Source of the DNA: Curtobacterium ammoniigenes NBRC 101786
GTDB taxonomy: Bacteria; Actinomycetota; Actinomycetes; Actinomycetales; Microbacteriaceae
Direction of reading: 5' to 3'
Assembly: GCF_001571045.1 (NCBI RefSeq)
Contig: NZ_BCSV01000005.1
Location: forward strand, 186,001-250,000
DNA length: 64,000 bases
Shown: piece by piece, positions 47,389 through 57,752 of the stretch
Numbering within the stretch: position 1 is the stretch's first letter
Layout: each line of letters starts with the position of its first letter
Notes under the pieces: generated by a model
What the model saw: only the letters and a program-made list of their open reading frames with translations
Database searches by the model: none
What the model was told of the DNA's origin: nothing
Program-made: the position numbers and the translations under genes

Positions 47389-48225
47389 GTGGTCGAGGTG
47401 CGTGAGGACCCCGGGGTGGGCCGGGTCGCGTTCGACGACCTCGGGCGCCGGCTTGCGGGGGAGGGTGCGATGGCGCTGTGCCTCGCTGCACAGCGCCGTG
47501 CGCCGGAGCGATCACCGCTGGCCGCGCTGTTCGGCAGTCATGTCCTCACGCTGGAGGCTCGTGCCTGGTACCTGACCGCGCTGGCCGAACGGACATCCGG
47601 TCGCGTCCTGGAGTCGCTCGACGCGGAGTACGTGGTCCTGCACAGCCTTCCGGATACTCCGGACCGAGTGCCGATGCCGGGTTCCGGACTCGCGCACGTC
47701 GTCGTCGGTCCGATGGGCGTGCTCGTGGTGTCGACGAAGCGCTGCCCGGATCAGCGTGTTGTCGCCTCGGTGGGCTCTCGTCACGCCGCAGATGTGGCGG
47801 CGATGACCGTGGACGCACGTGCCGCTGCCACGCGGGTCGCGGCGATGCTCGCGATGCGGAGAATGCCGGCGGTACCGGTGACGCCGGTCGTCGCGGCTGT
47901 CGGCGCGATTCAGGTCGCTGTCGAGGTAGGGGCCGTCCCGCATGCGCTGGTGACCGACGTTCGGCGGCTCGCGCGGGAGGTCGCCGCGATGCCCGCGGTC
48001 CTCGACCATGAGGCGGCGTGGCGGACGGCCACGGTCCTCCGGTCGGCGTCGGCGTGGTCCGACGAGATGCCGGATGGCGACGGGTCGGTTGCCGCAGCCT
48101 TCGCGGTGCTGGACCGGTCGGTGCGCGCGGCCCGTCTGGCGCGAGTGGCGTGGGCTCTGGCGCTCTGCGGTGGGATCGCGGTCGCTGCGGTGCTCGTCGC
48201 GGAGGCGGTGCCCGGCTTGCTCTGA
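47389..48225 (+). CDS. NERD-domain protein with C-terminal membrane helix
   Basis: 278 aa. The central part (about 95-180) matches the nuclease-related domain: [20 protein letters not shown] contains the position of the conserved acidic residue and the ETK-type lysine motif, here STK. The glutamate usually found in the motif is replaced. A membrane helix lies at about 252-275. It probably associates with the inner membrane surface. It uses a GTG start with GGAGAGG upstream and follows helD by 103 bp. Confidence 0.65.
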   Translation: MVEVREDPGVGRVAFDDLGRRLAGEGAMALCLAAQRRAPERSPLAALFGSHVLTLEARAWYLTALAERTSGRVLESLDAEYVVLHSLPDTPDRVPMPGSGLAHVVVGPMGVLVVSTKRCPDQRVVASVGSRHAADVAAMTVDARAAATRVAAMLAMRRMPAVPVTPVVAAVGAIQVAVEVGAVPHALVTDVRRLAREVAAMPAVLDHEAAWRTATVLRSASAWSDEMPDGDGSVAAAFAVLDRSVRAARLARVAWALALCGGIAVAAVLVAEAVPGLL

Positions 48226-48255
48226 CCGGTGTCGGATGCGAGTGTCGCGCTCTGC

Positions 48256-48261
48256 TAGGCT
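48256..48261 (+). promoter_or_regulatory. rpsO promoter -10 element
   Basis: TAGGCT, giving a leader of about 97 bases that contains small GC-rich hairpins before the AAGGGG ribosome site. Ribosomal protein leaders of this kind are often autoregulated. Confidence 0.5.
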
Positions 48262-48364
48262 CCTTTGGTTGCCGTCCAACGGCCGCGGAGAGAGAGCGCC
48301 CGCACATCCGGTGCGGAGCACCGCGCAACAGCGTCCCAGACCTGGGGCAGAAAGGGGATCACCT

Positions 48365-48634
48365 ATGGCACTCGATGCAGACGTCAAGAAGGCGATCATC
48401 GACGAGTACGCGACCCACCCGGGCGACACGGGATCCCCCGAGGTCCAGGTGGCCGTGCTCACGCAGCGCATCAAGGACCTCACCGAGCACCTCAAGGAGC
48501 ACAAGCACGACCACCACTCGCGTCGTGGTCTGCTGCTCCTCGTCGGTCAGCGTCGTCGACTCCTCGGCTACCTCGCCGATGTCGACATCAACCGCTACCG
48601 TTCGCTCATCGAGCGCCTCGGCCTGCGTCGATAA
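48365..48634 (+). CDS. rpsO: 30S ribosomal protein S15
   Basis: 89 aa, the normal size. [17 protein letters not shown] and [21 protein letters not shown] are the 16S rRNA-binding segments. It binds early to the central domain of 16S rRNA. AAGGGG lies upstream of the ATG; the open frame upstream is not used. It lies about 2.5 kb before pnp, as in many bacteria. Confidence 0.98.
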   Translation: MALDADVKKAIIDEYATHPGDTGSPEVQVAVLTQRIKDLTEHLKEHKHDHHSRRGLLLLVGQRRRLLGYLADVDINRYRSLIERLGLRR

Positions 48635-48701
48635 GTCCGGTTCGTCCGGCCACGGTCGACGATCGAAGTACCTCCCGACCGGGAGGGTCCGGTCTTGACT
48701 C

Positions 48702-48735
48702 GAACGCCCCGTCACCTTCGGGTGGTGGGGCGTTC
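48702..48735 (+). terminator. rpsO terminator
   Basis: GAACGCCCC(GT)CACC / GGTG(GT)GGGGCGTTC with a TTCG loop gives about 15 pairs, including two G-T wobbles. GTCGTTCTC follows. A smaller hairpin CCTCCC-GACC-GGGAGG lies just upstream at 48671-48686. Confidence 0.85.
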
Positions 48736-48847
48736 GTCGTTCTCGGGGAATGCCGACGTGTGGTGGGCGGTTCATCGTGATACATGCAAACGCATGGACT
48801 AGCGGCGTCGTGATCATGCCGCGGTCGAACGCAGAAGAGGTGCACGC

Positions 48848-49537
48848 ATGACCACGATCGCCGTCGTCTCCGCCGGGCTGTCGCAGCCCTCGTCCTCGCG
48901 TCGGCTCGCCGACCGCCTGGCAGATGCGGCCGCCGTCGCCCTCGATCGCGCCGACCGGGCGGGAGGCGCGTCCCGCCGCATCGACATCGACCTGCGTCCC
49001 CTTGCGCATGACATCGTGGAGGCCCTGCTGACCGGGCGATTCGGGCCGGAGCTCGAGCGTGCCGTCCGCGAGGTTCAGTCCGCAGATGCCCTGGTCTTTG
49101 TGACCCCCGTCTTCAGCGCTGGAATCTCCGGCGTCGCCAAGTCGTTCCTCGATGTGCTCCCGCCCGATGCGGTGCACGACCTCCCGACGCTGCTCGGCGC
49201 GACCGGCGGATCCGCCCGACACTCCCTGGCGCTCGAGCAGAGCATCCGGCCGGTCTTTGCGTATCTCCGTGCGAGTGTCGCACCGACGGCGGTCTTCGTG
49301 GCGCCTGAGGACTGGTCGTCAGCCGGCGCGGCGCCGCTGGAGGCCCGCATCCGTCGAGCGGGGGACGATCTCGCCTGGCTGGTCGGCGCCTCCCGTCGGT
49401 CCCGAGCAGTGTTGCCTGCGTGGGGCGATGTGGAGGAAGCGAGCATCGACGGGACGCGTGGCGCCGAGGAGGAGGGTGCGATGCCAGGGCATGGCACGTC
49501 GGGTGCGACCGAACTCGTCCGGGCGACCGGGGCCTGA
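48848..49537 (+). CDS. NADPH-dependent FMN reductase family protein
   Basis: 229 aa. A flavodoxin-like fold with ALVFVTPVFSAGISGVAKSFLDVLP, the FMN-binding region of the CE1759-type reductases. The last 50 residues are hydrophilic and variable. It may reduce flavins or quinones; the partner is unknown. It converges with the lysozyme-like gene, with 27 bp between stops. Confidence 0.85.
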   Translation: MTTIAVVSAGLSQPSSSRRLADRLADAAAVALDRADRAGGASRRIDIDLRPLAHDIVEALLTGRFGPELERAVREVQSADALVFVTPVFSAGISGVAKSFLDVLPPDAVHDLPTLLGATGGSARHSLALEQSIRPVFAYLRASVAPTAVFVAPEDWSSAGAAPLEARIRRAGDDLAWLVGASRRSRAVLPAWGDVEEASIDGTRGAEEEGAMPGHGTSGATELVRATGA

Positions 49538-49564
49538 ACCGGCGAACTCGCGGATACGACGGAA

Positions 49565-50842
<1,278 letters not shown>

Positions 50843-50921
50843 AGCATCCAGGGTAATGACCGCAGCACGCATCTCCGCGCGCCATGCCGAACCGCCACCC
50901 CCTCGATGACAGCACGAATGC

Positions 50922-50927
50922 TAGACT
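50922..50927 (+). promoter_or_regulatory. Candidate pnp promoter -10 element
   Basis: TAGACT, which would give pnp a leader of about 225 bases. The 286-bp gap upstream of pnp also contains short GC-rich hairpins (CGGGT..ACCCG near 51013-51029) but no other gene. Confidence 0.35.
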
Positions 50928-51142
50928 CTCGACAGTCCGGAGCATATCCGGGCTGGAATCATCCCATCCGGAGCAGGCTGGCACGACGCTGGTCATCGGT
51001 GGTGGCGAGCGGGTTCGAGCGACCCGAGCACTTCTACTGCTGACCAGGCATGCGTCCCGCATCCTTACGGGCCCGCGTGTGCACCAACGTGCCCCTCTCG
51101 CCGCCTGCGCATGACGACGGAGCGTTTCGACCTCCGCCGACG

Positions 51143-51151
51143 AAAAGGAGG
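51143..51151 (+). promoter_or_regulatory. Shine-Dalgarno site that decides the pnp start
   Basis: AAAAGGAGG lies 7 bases before TTG at 51159. The alternative upstream ATG at 51111 would place this strong site inside the coding region and add 16 residues not typical of the family. Confidence 0.75.
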
Positions 51152-51158
51152 CGCCCTT

Positions 51159-53441
51159 TTGGAGGGTCCCGAAATCAAGTTCGCCGAAGCGATCATCGAC
51201 AATGGTCGGTTCGGCAAGCGCACCGTCCGGTTCGAAACCGGCCGGCTCGCGCAGCAGGCCCAGGGTGCGGTCGCCGCATACCTGGACGACGAAACCATGC
51301 TTCTGTCGGCCACGTCCGCGGGCAAGCACCCGCGCGAGGGCTTCGACTTCTTCCCGCTGACCGTCGACGTCGAAGAGCGTTCGTACGCAGCGGGCAAGAT
51401 CCCCGGTTCGTTCTTCCGCCGTGAAGGTCGCCCCTCGACCGAGGCCATCCTGGTGTGCCGTCTCATCGACCGGCCGCTCCGCCCGTCGTTCGTGGACGGC
51501 CTCCGCAACGAGGTCCAGATCGTCATCACCGTCCTGAGCATCGCTCCGGATGAGTTCTATGACGCGCTCGCCATCAACGCTGCCTCCGCGTCGACGCAGA
51601 TCTCCGGACTGCCGTTCTCCGGGCCGATCGCGGGCGTTCGCCTCGCGCTCATGCCGGACAACAACGGTGGCGGCCAGTGGGTCGCGTTCCCCAAGCACTC
51701 GCAGCTCGCTGATGCCGTGTTCGACCTGACGGTCGCGGGCCGTGTCGTCACGGACGAGTCGGGCAACGAGGACGTCGCGATCATGATGGTCGAGGCGGAA
51801 GCGACCGAGACCGCCTGGGATCACATCCAGGGCGGTGCGATCAAGCCGGACGAGGCCGTCGTCGCCGAGGGGCTGGAGGCGGCCAAGCCGTTCCTCAAGG
51901 TCCTCGTCGAGGCGCAGGCGAAGATGGCCGCGCAATCGGCCAAGGAGATCCAGGACTACCCGGTGTTCCCGGCGTATTCCGACGAGCTTTACGCGGCCGT
52001 CGAGGCGCTTGCGCTCGACGAGCTCTCGGGCGTCTACAAGATCGCCGACAAGCTCGAGCGCCAGAACGCCGACGACGCGCTCAAGGACCGGGTCAAGAAG
52101 GCGATCGCTGACAAGGCAGCGTCCGGGGAGCTTCCCGCCGACGCCGAGTCGCAGGTGAGCGCGGCGTACAAGTCCGTCACGAAGAAGGTCGTCCGCGGCC
52201 GGATCCTCACCGAGCAGGTCCGCATCGACGGCCGTGGGCTGGCGGACATCCGTCCGCTCGATGCCGAGGTTGCGGTCATCCCGCGCGTGCACGGTTCCGC
52301 CATCTTCCAGCGCGGTGAGACGCAGATCCTGGGCGTGACCACGCTGAACATGCTCAAGATGGAGCAGCAGATCGACTCGCTGTCGCCCGTCATGAAGAAG
52401 CGGTACCTCCACCACTACAATTTCCCGCCGTACTCGACCGGTGAGACCGGCCGCGTCGGTTCGCCGAAGCGCCGCGAGATCGGGCATGGCTTCCTGGCCG
52501 AGCGGGCGCTCGTCCCGGTGCTGCCGTCGCGCGAGGAGTTCCCGTACGCGATCCGTCAGGTCTCGGAGGCCCTCGGCTCGAACGGCTCGACCTCGATGGG
52601 CTCGGTCTGCGCGTCCACGCTGTCGCTGCTCAACGCGGGTGTTCCGCTGCGCGCGCCCGTCGCCGGTATCGCGATGGGTCTCGTGTCCGACACCGTCGAC
52701 GGTCAGACGCGCTATGCGGCGCTGACCGACATCCTCGGCGCTGAAGACGCGCTCGGCGACATGGACTTCAAGGTCGCCGGCACGTCCGAGTTCGTGACGG
52801 CGATCCAGCTCGACACGAAGCTGGACGGCATCCCGTCGACCGTGCTCGACGCCGCGCTGAAGCAGGCGAAGGAGGCGCGCACCGCCATCCTCAGTGTGCT
52901 CACCGAGGCCATCGACGCTCCGGACGAGATGGCGGAAACGGCACCGCGCATCATCTCGGTGCAGATCCCCGTCGACAAGATCGGCGAGCTGATCGGCCCG
53001 AAGGGCAAGACGATCAACGGGATCCAGGACGAGACCGGCGCGGAGATCTCGATCGAGGACGACGGAACCGTCTACATCGGTGCGGTCGACGGTCCTTCGG
53101 CTGAGGCAGCTCGCGCACAGGTCAACGCGATCGCCAACCCGACGAACCCCGAGGTCGGCGACCAGTTCCTCGGAACCGTCGTCAAGATCGCGACGTTCGG
53201 CGCATTCGTCTCGCTGCTGCCCGGCCGCGACGGGCTCCTGCACGTGTCGGAGATCCGCAAGCTCGCCGGTGGCAAGCGTGTCGAGAACGTCGAGGACGTC
53301 GTCGGGGTCGGCCAGAAGGTGCTTGTGGAGGTCACGAAGGTGGACGACCGCGGCAAGCTGTCGCTCGCGCCGGTGATCGCCGAGGACGCTGACACGGACT
53401 CGTCGGGCGCGACGCCTGAGACCGTCGACGCAACCGTCTGA
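51159..53441 (+). CDS. pnp: Polyribonucleotide nucleotidyltransferase (PNPase)
   Basis: 760 aa from the TTG start. Two RNase PH domains, the second with the catalytic aspartates in [14 protein letters not shown], then a KH domain ([20 protein letters not shown]) and an S1 domain ([20 protein letters not shown]). The enzyme degrades RNA from the 3' end with phosphate and can add tails. It starts after an AAAAGGAGG site; a strong terminator-like hairpin follows. The actinobacterial homologue may also make ppGpp-like nucleotides, but this is not visible in the sequence. Confidence 0.97.
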   Translation: MEGPEIKFAEAIIDNGRFGKRTVRFETGRLAQQAQGAVAAYLDDETMLLSATSAGKHPREGFDFFPLTVDVEERSYAAGKIPGSFFRREGRPSTEAILVCRLIDRPLRPSFVDGLRNEVQIVITVLSIAPDEFYDALAINAASASTQISGLPFSGPIAGVRLALMPDNNGGGQWVAFPKHSQLADAVFDLTVAGRVVTDESGNEDVAIMMVEAEATETAWDHIQGGAIKPDEAVVAEGLEAAKPFLKVLVEAQAKMAAQSAKEIQDYPVFPAYSDELYAAVEALALDELSGVYKIADKLERQNADDALKDRVKKAIADKAASGELPADAESQVSAAYKSVTKKVVRGRILTEQVRIDGRGLADIRPLDAEVAVIPRVHGSAIFQRGETQILGVTTLNMLKMEQQIDSLSPVMKKRYLHHYNFPPYSTGETGRVGSPKRREIGHGFLAERALVPVLPSREEFPYAIRQVSEALGSNGSTSMGSVCASTLSLLNAGVPLRAPVAGIAMGLVSDTVDGQTRYAALTDILGAEDALGDMDFKVAGTSEFVTAIQLDTKLDGIPSTVLDAALKQAKEARTAILSVLTEAIDAPDEMAETAPRIISVQIPVDKIGELIGPKGKTINGIQDETGAEISIEDDGTVYIGAVDGPSAEAARAQVNAIANPTNPEVGDQFLGTVVKIATFGAFVSLLPGRDGLLHVSEIRKLAGGKRVENVEDVVGVGQKVLVEVTKVDDRGKLSLAPVIAEDADTDSSGATPETVDATV

Positions 53442-53450
53442 GGCTGCTGA

Positions 53451-53492
53451 CGACAACGGCCGCTGCACCATTCGGTGCGGCGGCCGTTGTCG
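53451..53492 (+). terminator. pnp terminator
   Basis: CGACAACGGCCGCTGCACC / GGTGCGGCGGCCGTTGTCG with an ATTC loop: 19 pairs with one G-T wobble. It lies 9 bp after the stop codon. Confidence 0.9.
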
Positions 53493-53514
53493 TTGTACGG
53501 GGTCGCTTCGGCGA

Positions 53515-53640
53515 GCGGTGGACTGCCCGGAGCCTGGACTGCCCGGACTGCCCGGAGCCTGCACTGCTCGAGCCTGCGCCACTCGGAGCGGCTTCGGCGG
53601 AGCCTGCCCGCACTCCCCGGAGCCTGCCGTGCTCGGACTG
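53515..53640. repeat. Degenerate 10-15 bp tandem repeat downstream of pnp
   Basis: Variants of GACTGCCCGGAGCCTG recur six or more times between the pnp terminator and the TetR gene stop. No gene is evident; the only open frame encodes a Pro/Gly/Cys-rich repeat and overlaps the TetR gene. Confidence 0.55.
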
Positions 53641-53663
53641 CGAGGGAGGCGGGTCGAGCCGGA

Positions 53664-54284
53664 CTATGCGGCGAGGACGCGGTTCGCGACGCGGTTGAGT
53701 GCAGCAGTGGCAGCGATCGGGTCGCCCGCATAGGCGCCCATCATTGCGCCGTCGCGTGCGAGGAGGAGCTCGTCGGCTCCATCGCCCGGGAGCGGGTGGC
53801 CCGCGGCGCTCAGCAGATCCGCCAGTTGCTCGGTGTACCAGTCGCGATGCGCTGCGACGAGTTCGCGGACTGCATGGCGAGGATCGTGATATTCGGCAGC
53901 GGCGTTGAGAAACGCGCAACCGCGGAAGCGCGCGCGATTCGTTGACGCGACGACCGCCGCGACCCAATCCCGGATCGCGGACGCGGGCGTCCCGGCATCG
54001 TTGCGAATAGCGCTCATGGTCGTTGACGCCGCCTCGTGCTCGGCGCGCATGTAGGCGAGGATCAGGTTGTCCTTCGAGCCATAGTGCTTGTAGAAGGTCG
54101 CCTTCGTGACGCTCGCCTCGGCGATCAGCCGGTCGACGCCGACGGCGTGGATTCCCTCTTCGTAGAAGAGCCGCGACGCCGTCTCGAGAATGCGCGCTTT
54201 CGCCCCTGGTCGTGCACCGGTGTGCTGTTGGGCTTGCGAGTCAAGGAGACGCTGGACGGTCGGTTGGGGGGAATCGACCGTCAC
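53664..54284 (-). CDS. TetR-family transcriptional regulator
   Basis: 206 aa. The N-terminal HTH (about 30-75) contains EEGIHAVGVDRLIAEASVTKATFYKHYGSKDNL, typical of TetR. The C-terminal ligand domain resembles the TetR_C group with NRARFRGCAFLNAAAEY. GTG start with AAGGAG 8 bases upstream. It is divergent from the M16 peptidase gene, with a palindrome at 54421-54438 in the 255-bp gap. The ligand and targets are unknown; autoregulation is likely. Confidence 0.88.
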   Translation of the reverse strand: MTVDSPQPTVQRLLDSQAQQHTGARPGAKARILETASRLFYEEGIHAVGVDRLIAEASVTKATFYKHYGSKDNLILAYMRAEHEAASTTMSAIRNDAGTPASAIRDWVAAVVASTNRARFRGCAFLNAAAEYHDPRHAVRELVAAHRDWYTEQLADLLSAAGHPLPGDGADELLLARDGAMMGAYAGDPIAATAALNRVANRVLAA

Positions 54285-54420
54285 AGCGTGGCTCCTTGGG
54301 ACTCGTCGGCCGGCGCTCCGGCGGGGGAACCGGGTTCGCGGGACGAAATGTCCCGAGCCGCCGAGACGGATCTAGGGGGGCGTCCGCCTCGGTGACACGA
54401 CAGTAGCACAGTGAGGACAT

Positions 54421-54438
54421 ACAGACAAGTCAGTCTGT
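54421..54438. promoter_or_regulatory. Candidate TetR operator palindrome
   Basis: ACAGAC-AAGTCA-GTCTGT has perfect 6-bp arms, 136 bp upstream of the TetR start on the divergent side. The form fits TetR-family operators. Confidence 0.6.
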
Positions 54439-54525
54439 CGGCATTTGGTGTCCCCCAGTTTGCGGGAGGTCCGATCGGTCCACAGGGTGAGGCGCCATCC
54501 TGAGCCGTCCTCCTGCATGAATCAG

Positions 54526-54531
54526 TAGGCT
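54526..54531 (+). promoter_or_regulatory. -10 element of probable leaderless M16 peptidase gene
   Basis: TAGGCT ends 8 bases before the ATG. Confidence 0.5.
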
Positions 54532-54539
54532 CGCCCACG

Positions 54540-55871
54540 ATGAGTCATCCAGTCCCGTTGCCCCTCGACGATCCGGACGCGTCATTCGCGACCTCCGGCG
54601 GGACCACCGTCCGTCGCACCGTGCTTCCGTCCGGTGTTCGCGTTCTCAGCGAGCATGTGCCCGCAGCGAGCTCCACATCGGTCGGCTACTGGGTCGGGGT
54701 CGGGTCTCGAGACGAGCACGAGGAGCAGTTCGGGTCGACGCACTTCCTCGAGCACCTTCTGTTCAAAGGCACCGCCGAACGCTCGGCGCTCGACATCGCG
54801 GTCGCGTTCGATTCGGTCGGCGGCGAGCACAATGCTGCGACGGCCAAGGAATACACGTGCTATTACGCCCGGGTCCGCGACGTCGACGTGCCGATGGCGA
54901 TCGAGGTCATCGGTGACATGGTGACGTCGTCCGTGCTCTCGACCGACGCCTTCGACGTCGAGCGCGGTGTGATCCTGGAAGAACTCGCCATGGCAGCCGA
55001 CGACCCCGCGGATGTCGCCGGCGAGGCATTCTTCGCCGCGACCTTTGCGGGACATCCGCTCGGTCGCCCCATCGGTGGGACCCCCGAAACCATCAGGCGA
55101 ACTGCTCGGAGCCAGGTGCTGTCGCACTATCGCGAGCACTACATCCCGAACAGCATCGTTGTGACTGCCGCGGGAGCAGTCGAGCACGATCGGCTCTGCG
55201 AGCAGGTCGCCGCCGTCTTCGGCGACGCCCCCGATGCTCGTCCGACTCCTCGACGAAGCGCGCTGCCTGCCGCCGAGCCGGTGGTCTCACGCCTTGAGGT
55301 CGTGGCACGGCCGACCGAGCAGGTCAGCATCGTGCGCGGGTCCCAGGGGCTCGATCTCCGCGACGAGCGTCGCCCGGTGCTCAGTGTGCTGAATGCCGTC
55401 CTGGGCGGTGGAATGTCCTCGCGGCTGTTCCAAGAAGTCCGGGAGCGGCGCGGCATGGCCTATGCGGTCTCGTCGTTCGCCCCCGCATACATCGACAATG
55501 GTGCGTTCGCAATCTACGCGGGCTGTTCCCCGGACAATGTGGCGGGCCTCCTGGCCGTGATCGACGACGAGTGTCGCCGCATGACGGACACCGGGATCAC
55601 GGAGAGCGAGCTCGCGCGCGCGAAGGGGCAGATCGAGGGGGCGCTCACGCTCTCCCTCGAGGACACCGATGCGCGCATGACGCGCCTCGGTCGCGCGGAA
55701 CTCGGTGTCGGCGAATTCACGGACCTCGAGACCGCGCTCGGGCGCGTTGACCGCGTCACCGCGGACGACGTCCTCGACCTGGCCCGTGACCTCCTGACGC
55801 GCCCGGTCGTCACCGCGGTCGTCGGCGCCGTCGACCGGGCCGGTCTCACTGTTGTCGCCAAGGCCGGGTAG
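54540..55871 (+). CDS. M16 family zinc peptidase
   Basis: 443 aa. The inverted zinc motif HFLEH (H68, E71, H72) and the downstream EEL region (ERGVILEELAMAADD) complete the site. The C-terminal half includes GGGMSSRLFQEVRERRGMAYAVSS. It belongs to the pitrilysin/processing-peptidase family common next to pnp and dapB in actinobacteria. It probably acts in the cytoplasm; the substrate is unknown. Confidence 0.93.
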   Translation: MSHPVPLPLDDPDASFATSGGTTVRRTVLPSGVRVLSEHVPAASSTSVGYWVGVGSRDEHEEQFGSTHFLEHLLFKGTAERSALDIAVAFDSVGGEHNAATAKEYTCYYARVRDVDVPMAIEVIGDMVTSSVLSTDAFDVERGVILEELAMAADDPADVAGEAFFAATFAGHPLGRPIGGTPETIRRTARSQVLSHYREHYIPNSIVVTAAGAVEHDRLCEQVAAVFGDAPDARPTPRRSALPAAEPVVSRLEVVARPTEQVSIVRGSQGLDLRDERRPVLSVLNAVLGGGMSSRLFQEVRERRGMAYAVSSFAPAYIDNGAFAIYAGCSPDNVAGLLAVIDDECRRMTDTGITESELARAKGQIEGALTLSLEDTDARMTRLGRAELGVGEFTDLETALGRVDRVTADDVLDLARDLLTRPVVTAVVGAVDRAGLTVVAKAG

Positions 55872-55875
55872 CGCG

Positions 55876-56478
55876 GTGTCCCACTATCTGTACCTCGTCC
55901 GCCACGGCGAGCACCAGGATGCCGAGCACGGGCTTCGCGATGGCACGCTGTCCGAGCGGGGCAAGCGGCAGGCCACGCTCATCGCGGACCGCCTGAGCGG
56001 GGTGCCGTTCGACCGCGTGTGCCACTCGCCGCTCGAAGCAGCCACCTCCACGGCGCGCATCATGCGCGACCGCCTACCGGCGATCGAGCCAGAGCCGTCG
56101 ACCCTGCTCTTCGACTGCATCCCCTCGGGGCCCACCACGGAGATGCCCGAGGTGTACAAGAAGTTCTTCGGCGGCATCACCGAAGAAGAGATCGTGGCGG
56201 GTCAAGCCCAAATGGACGACGCCGTGGCGGAATGGTTCACGCCGTCCATGAACGATCGACACGAACTGCTCATCACGCATAACGCGGTCATCGCGTGGTT
56301 CGTCCGAGAAGTGTTCCAAGCGCCGGCCTGGCGCTGGATGGGAACGAACGTGGCACACACGAGCCTCACGATCGTGCGCATCCGCTCGGCGAAGCCGCCC
56401 GAGCTCGTCACGCTGAACGATCTCGCCCACTTGCCTGTCGAACTCCGCACGGGACTCCCGGTGCCGCAGCCGCTCTGA
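55876..56478 (+). CDS. Histidine phosphatase family protein
   Basis: 200 aa. The phospho-histidine loop is YLVRHGEHQD with catalytic RHG; the second histidine lies in LLITHNAVIAWF. The substrate is unknown: family members act on phosphosugars, nucleotides or proteins. GTG start, 4 bases after the M16 stop, so the two are probably co-transcribed. It converges with the GNAT gene, 3 bp apart. Confidence 0.9.
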   Translation: MSHYLYLVRHGEHQDAEHGLRDGTLSERGKRQATLIADRLSGVPFDRVCHSPLEAATSTARIMRDRLPAIEPEPSTLLFDCIPSGPTTEMPEVYKKFFGGITEEEIVAGQAQMDDAVAEWFTPSMNDRHELLITHNAVIAWFVREVFQAPAWRWMGTNVAHTSLTIVRIRSAKPPELVTLNDLAHLPVELRTGLPVPQPL

Positions 56479-56481
56479 GGG

Positions 56482-56973
56482 TCATCGCCCTCCGATCGTC
56501 ATTCGATACCAGGCGGTGGCATTCGGATTGTCGTTGAACGCATCGACGCGCTCGTACCCGCGACTCCGGTACATGGCACCCGCAGCAACGAGCGCATCGT
56601 TGGTGTCGAGCACGATCGACGCGCCTCCCATGGTCTCCGCCGCTGCCTCGACAGCATCCATGATCCGTGTCGCGACTCCCCGCCCCCGCGCATGCGGTTC
56701 GACGAAGACGTGCTTCACCTCGAATCGGGGGCCATCCTCGTCGTCCGCGATTCGACGGAGGCCGCCGCATCCGACTGCCACACCGTCAAGCCAGGCGACG
56801 ACAAACGTGCCGTTCGGTGCCGTGAATGACGCCGAAGGCGTGCGGTTCCTCGCATAGACGCCCTGCGCCGGCGGAAAGGTCGAGGCGCGTTCATCGAGGT
56901 ATCGCGCGAGCAGCAGATCCGCCTCGGGCGCATCGGACGGCGTCACACGAAGAACGATCGCGGAATCGGACAT
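56482..56973 (-). CDS. GNAT family N-acetyltransferase
   Basis: 163 aa. The acetyl-CoA motif is VFVEPHARGRGVATRIMDAVE, followed by ASIVLDTNDAL and GYERVDAFN. Substrate unknown. Its ATG lies 28 bp from the divergent dapB start. The longer open frame upstream is antisense to dapB and is rejected. A TAGGAT box on the minus strand lies 10 bases upstream. Confidence 0.88.
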   Translation of the reverse strand: MSDSAIVLRVTPSDAPEADLLLARYLDERASTFPPAQGVYARNRTPSASFTAPNGTFVVAWLDGVAVGCGGLRRIADDEDGPRFEVKHVFVEPHARGRGVATRIMDAVEAAAETMGGASIVLDTNDALVAAGAMYRSRGYERVDAFNDNPNATAWYRMTIGGR

Positions 56974-56983
56974 GATGCGAGCG

Positions 56984-56993
56984 ATCCTACGAT
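56984..56993. promoter_or_regulatory. Overlapping divergent -10 elements for the GNAT gene and dapB
   Basis: The minus -10 (TAGGAT, 56989-56984) and the plus -10 (TACGAT, 56988-56993) share two bases, and the starts are 28 bp apart. Confidence 0.5.
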
Positions 56994-57000
56994 GGGATGC

Positions 57001-57750
57001 ATGTCGTCCCTCCCCGTCGCCGTCGTCGGCGCAACCGGTCGGCTGGGCCGACTCGTCACCGACGTTGTCCGTGCCTCCGACGCATTCGAGCTCGTCGCGG
57101 AGCTGTCGTCCCGCGACGACGTCCACGTGCCCGGCGCGAATCCGTTCCGCGGCGCGCGCGCCGTCATCGATGTGACGATTCCGGCGCTCAGCCCGGCAAT
57201 CGTGGAGAACGCGCTCGCTGCCGGCGCGAACGTGCTCGTCGGGACGTCCGGCTGGTCTTCCCCCCGTCTGGCGACGCTGGCGAGAAGCCTCGAGTCCCGG
57301 CCCGAGCAGGGTGTGCTCGTCGTTCCGAATTTCTCGATCGGGTCCGTGCTCGCAACGCATCTCGCCCGACTCGCGGCGCCGTGGTTCCCCGCCGCCGAGA
57401 TCGTCGAGGCGCATCACGCTGGCAAAGTCGACTCGCCGTCGGGCACGGCCATCCGGACGGCTGAGCAGATCGCGGAGGCACGACGAGCGATCGGTCCGGT
57501 CGACGCACCCCATGTCGACCAGCGGGCGCGCGGACAGCAGGTCGCCAGCGTCCCGGTGCACTCGCTGCGACTCCCCGGCGTGATCGCACAGCAGGACGTG
57601 ATGTTGAGCGGTCCCGGAGAGACCCTGACCATTCGGCACGCGACCACCGACGATGCCGCGTACGTTCCCGGCATCCGCGCCGCGCTCGACGCGCTCCCGG
57701 AGATGCGTGGTCTCACGGTCGGTCTGGACACCGTGCTCGGGATCGGCTGA
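57001..57750 (+). CDS. dapB: 4-hydroxy-tetrahydrodipicolinate reductase
   Basis: 249 aa. The N-terminal VAVVGATGRLGRLV binds NAD(P)H. The dipicolinate-binding motif EAHHAGKVDSPSGTA contains the conserved His-His pair and lysine. It makes the second-step product of lysine and diaminopimelate synthesis. I chose the ATG 7 bases after TACGAT, because the ATG at 56992 lies inside the promoter. dapA lies about 2.9 kb downstream on the same strand. Confidence 0.93.
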   Translation: MSSLPVAVVGATGRLGRLVTDVVRASDAFELVAELSSRDDVHVPGANPFRGARAVIDVTIPALSPAIVENALAAGANVLVGTSGWSSPRLATLARSLESRPEQGVLVVPNFSIGSVLATHLARLAAPWFPAAEIVEAHHAGKVDSPSGTAIRTAEQIAEARRAIGPVDAPHVDQRARGQQVASVPVHSLRLPGVIAQQDVMLSGPGETLTIRHATTDDAAYVPGIRAALDALPEMRGLTVGLDTVLGIG

Positions 57751-57752
57751 TC

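Noticed and set aside
53518..53733. Plus-strand open frame coding for a collagen-like Pro/Gly/Cys repeat
   Set aside because: It is made of the degenerate DNA repeat, overlaps the TetR gene and has no ribosome site.
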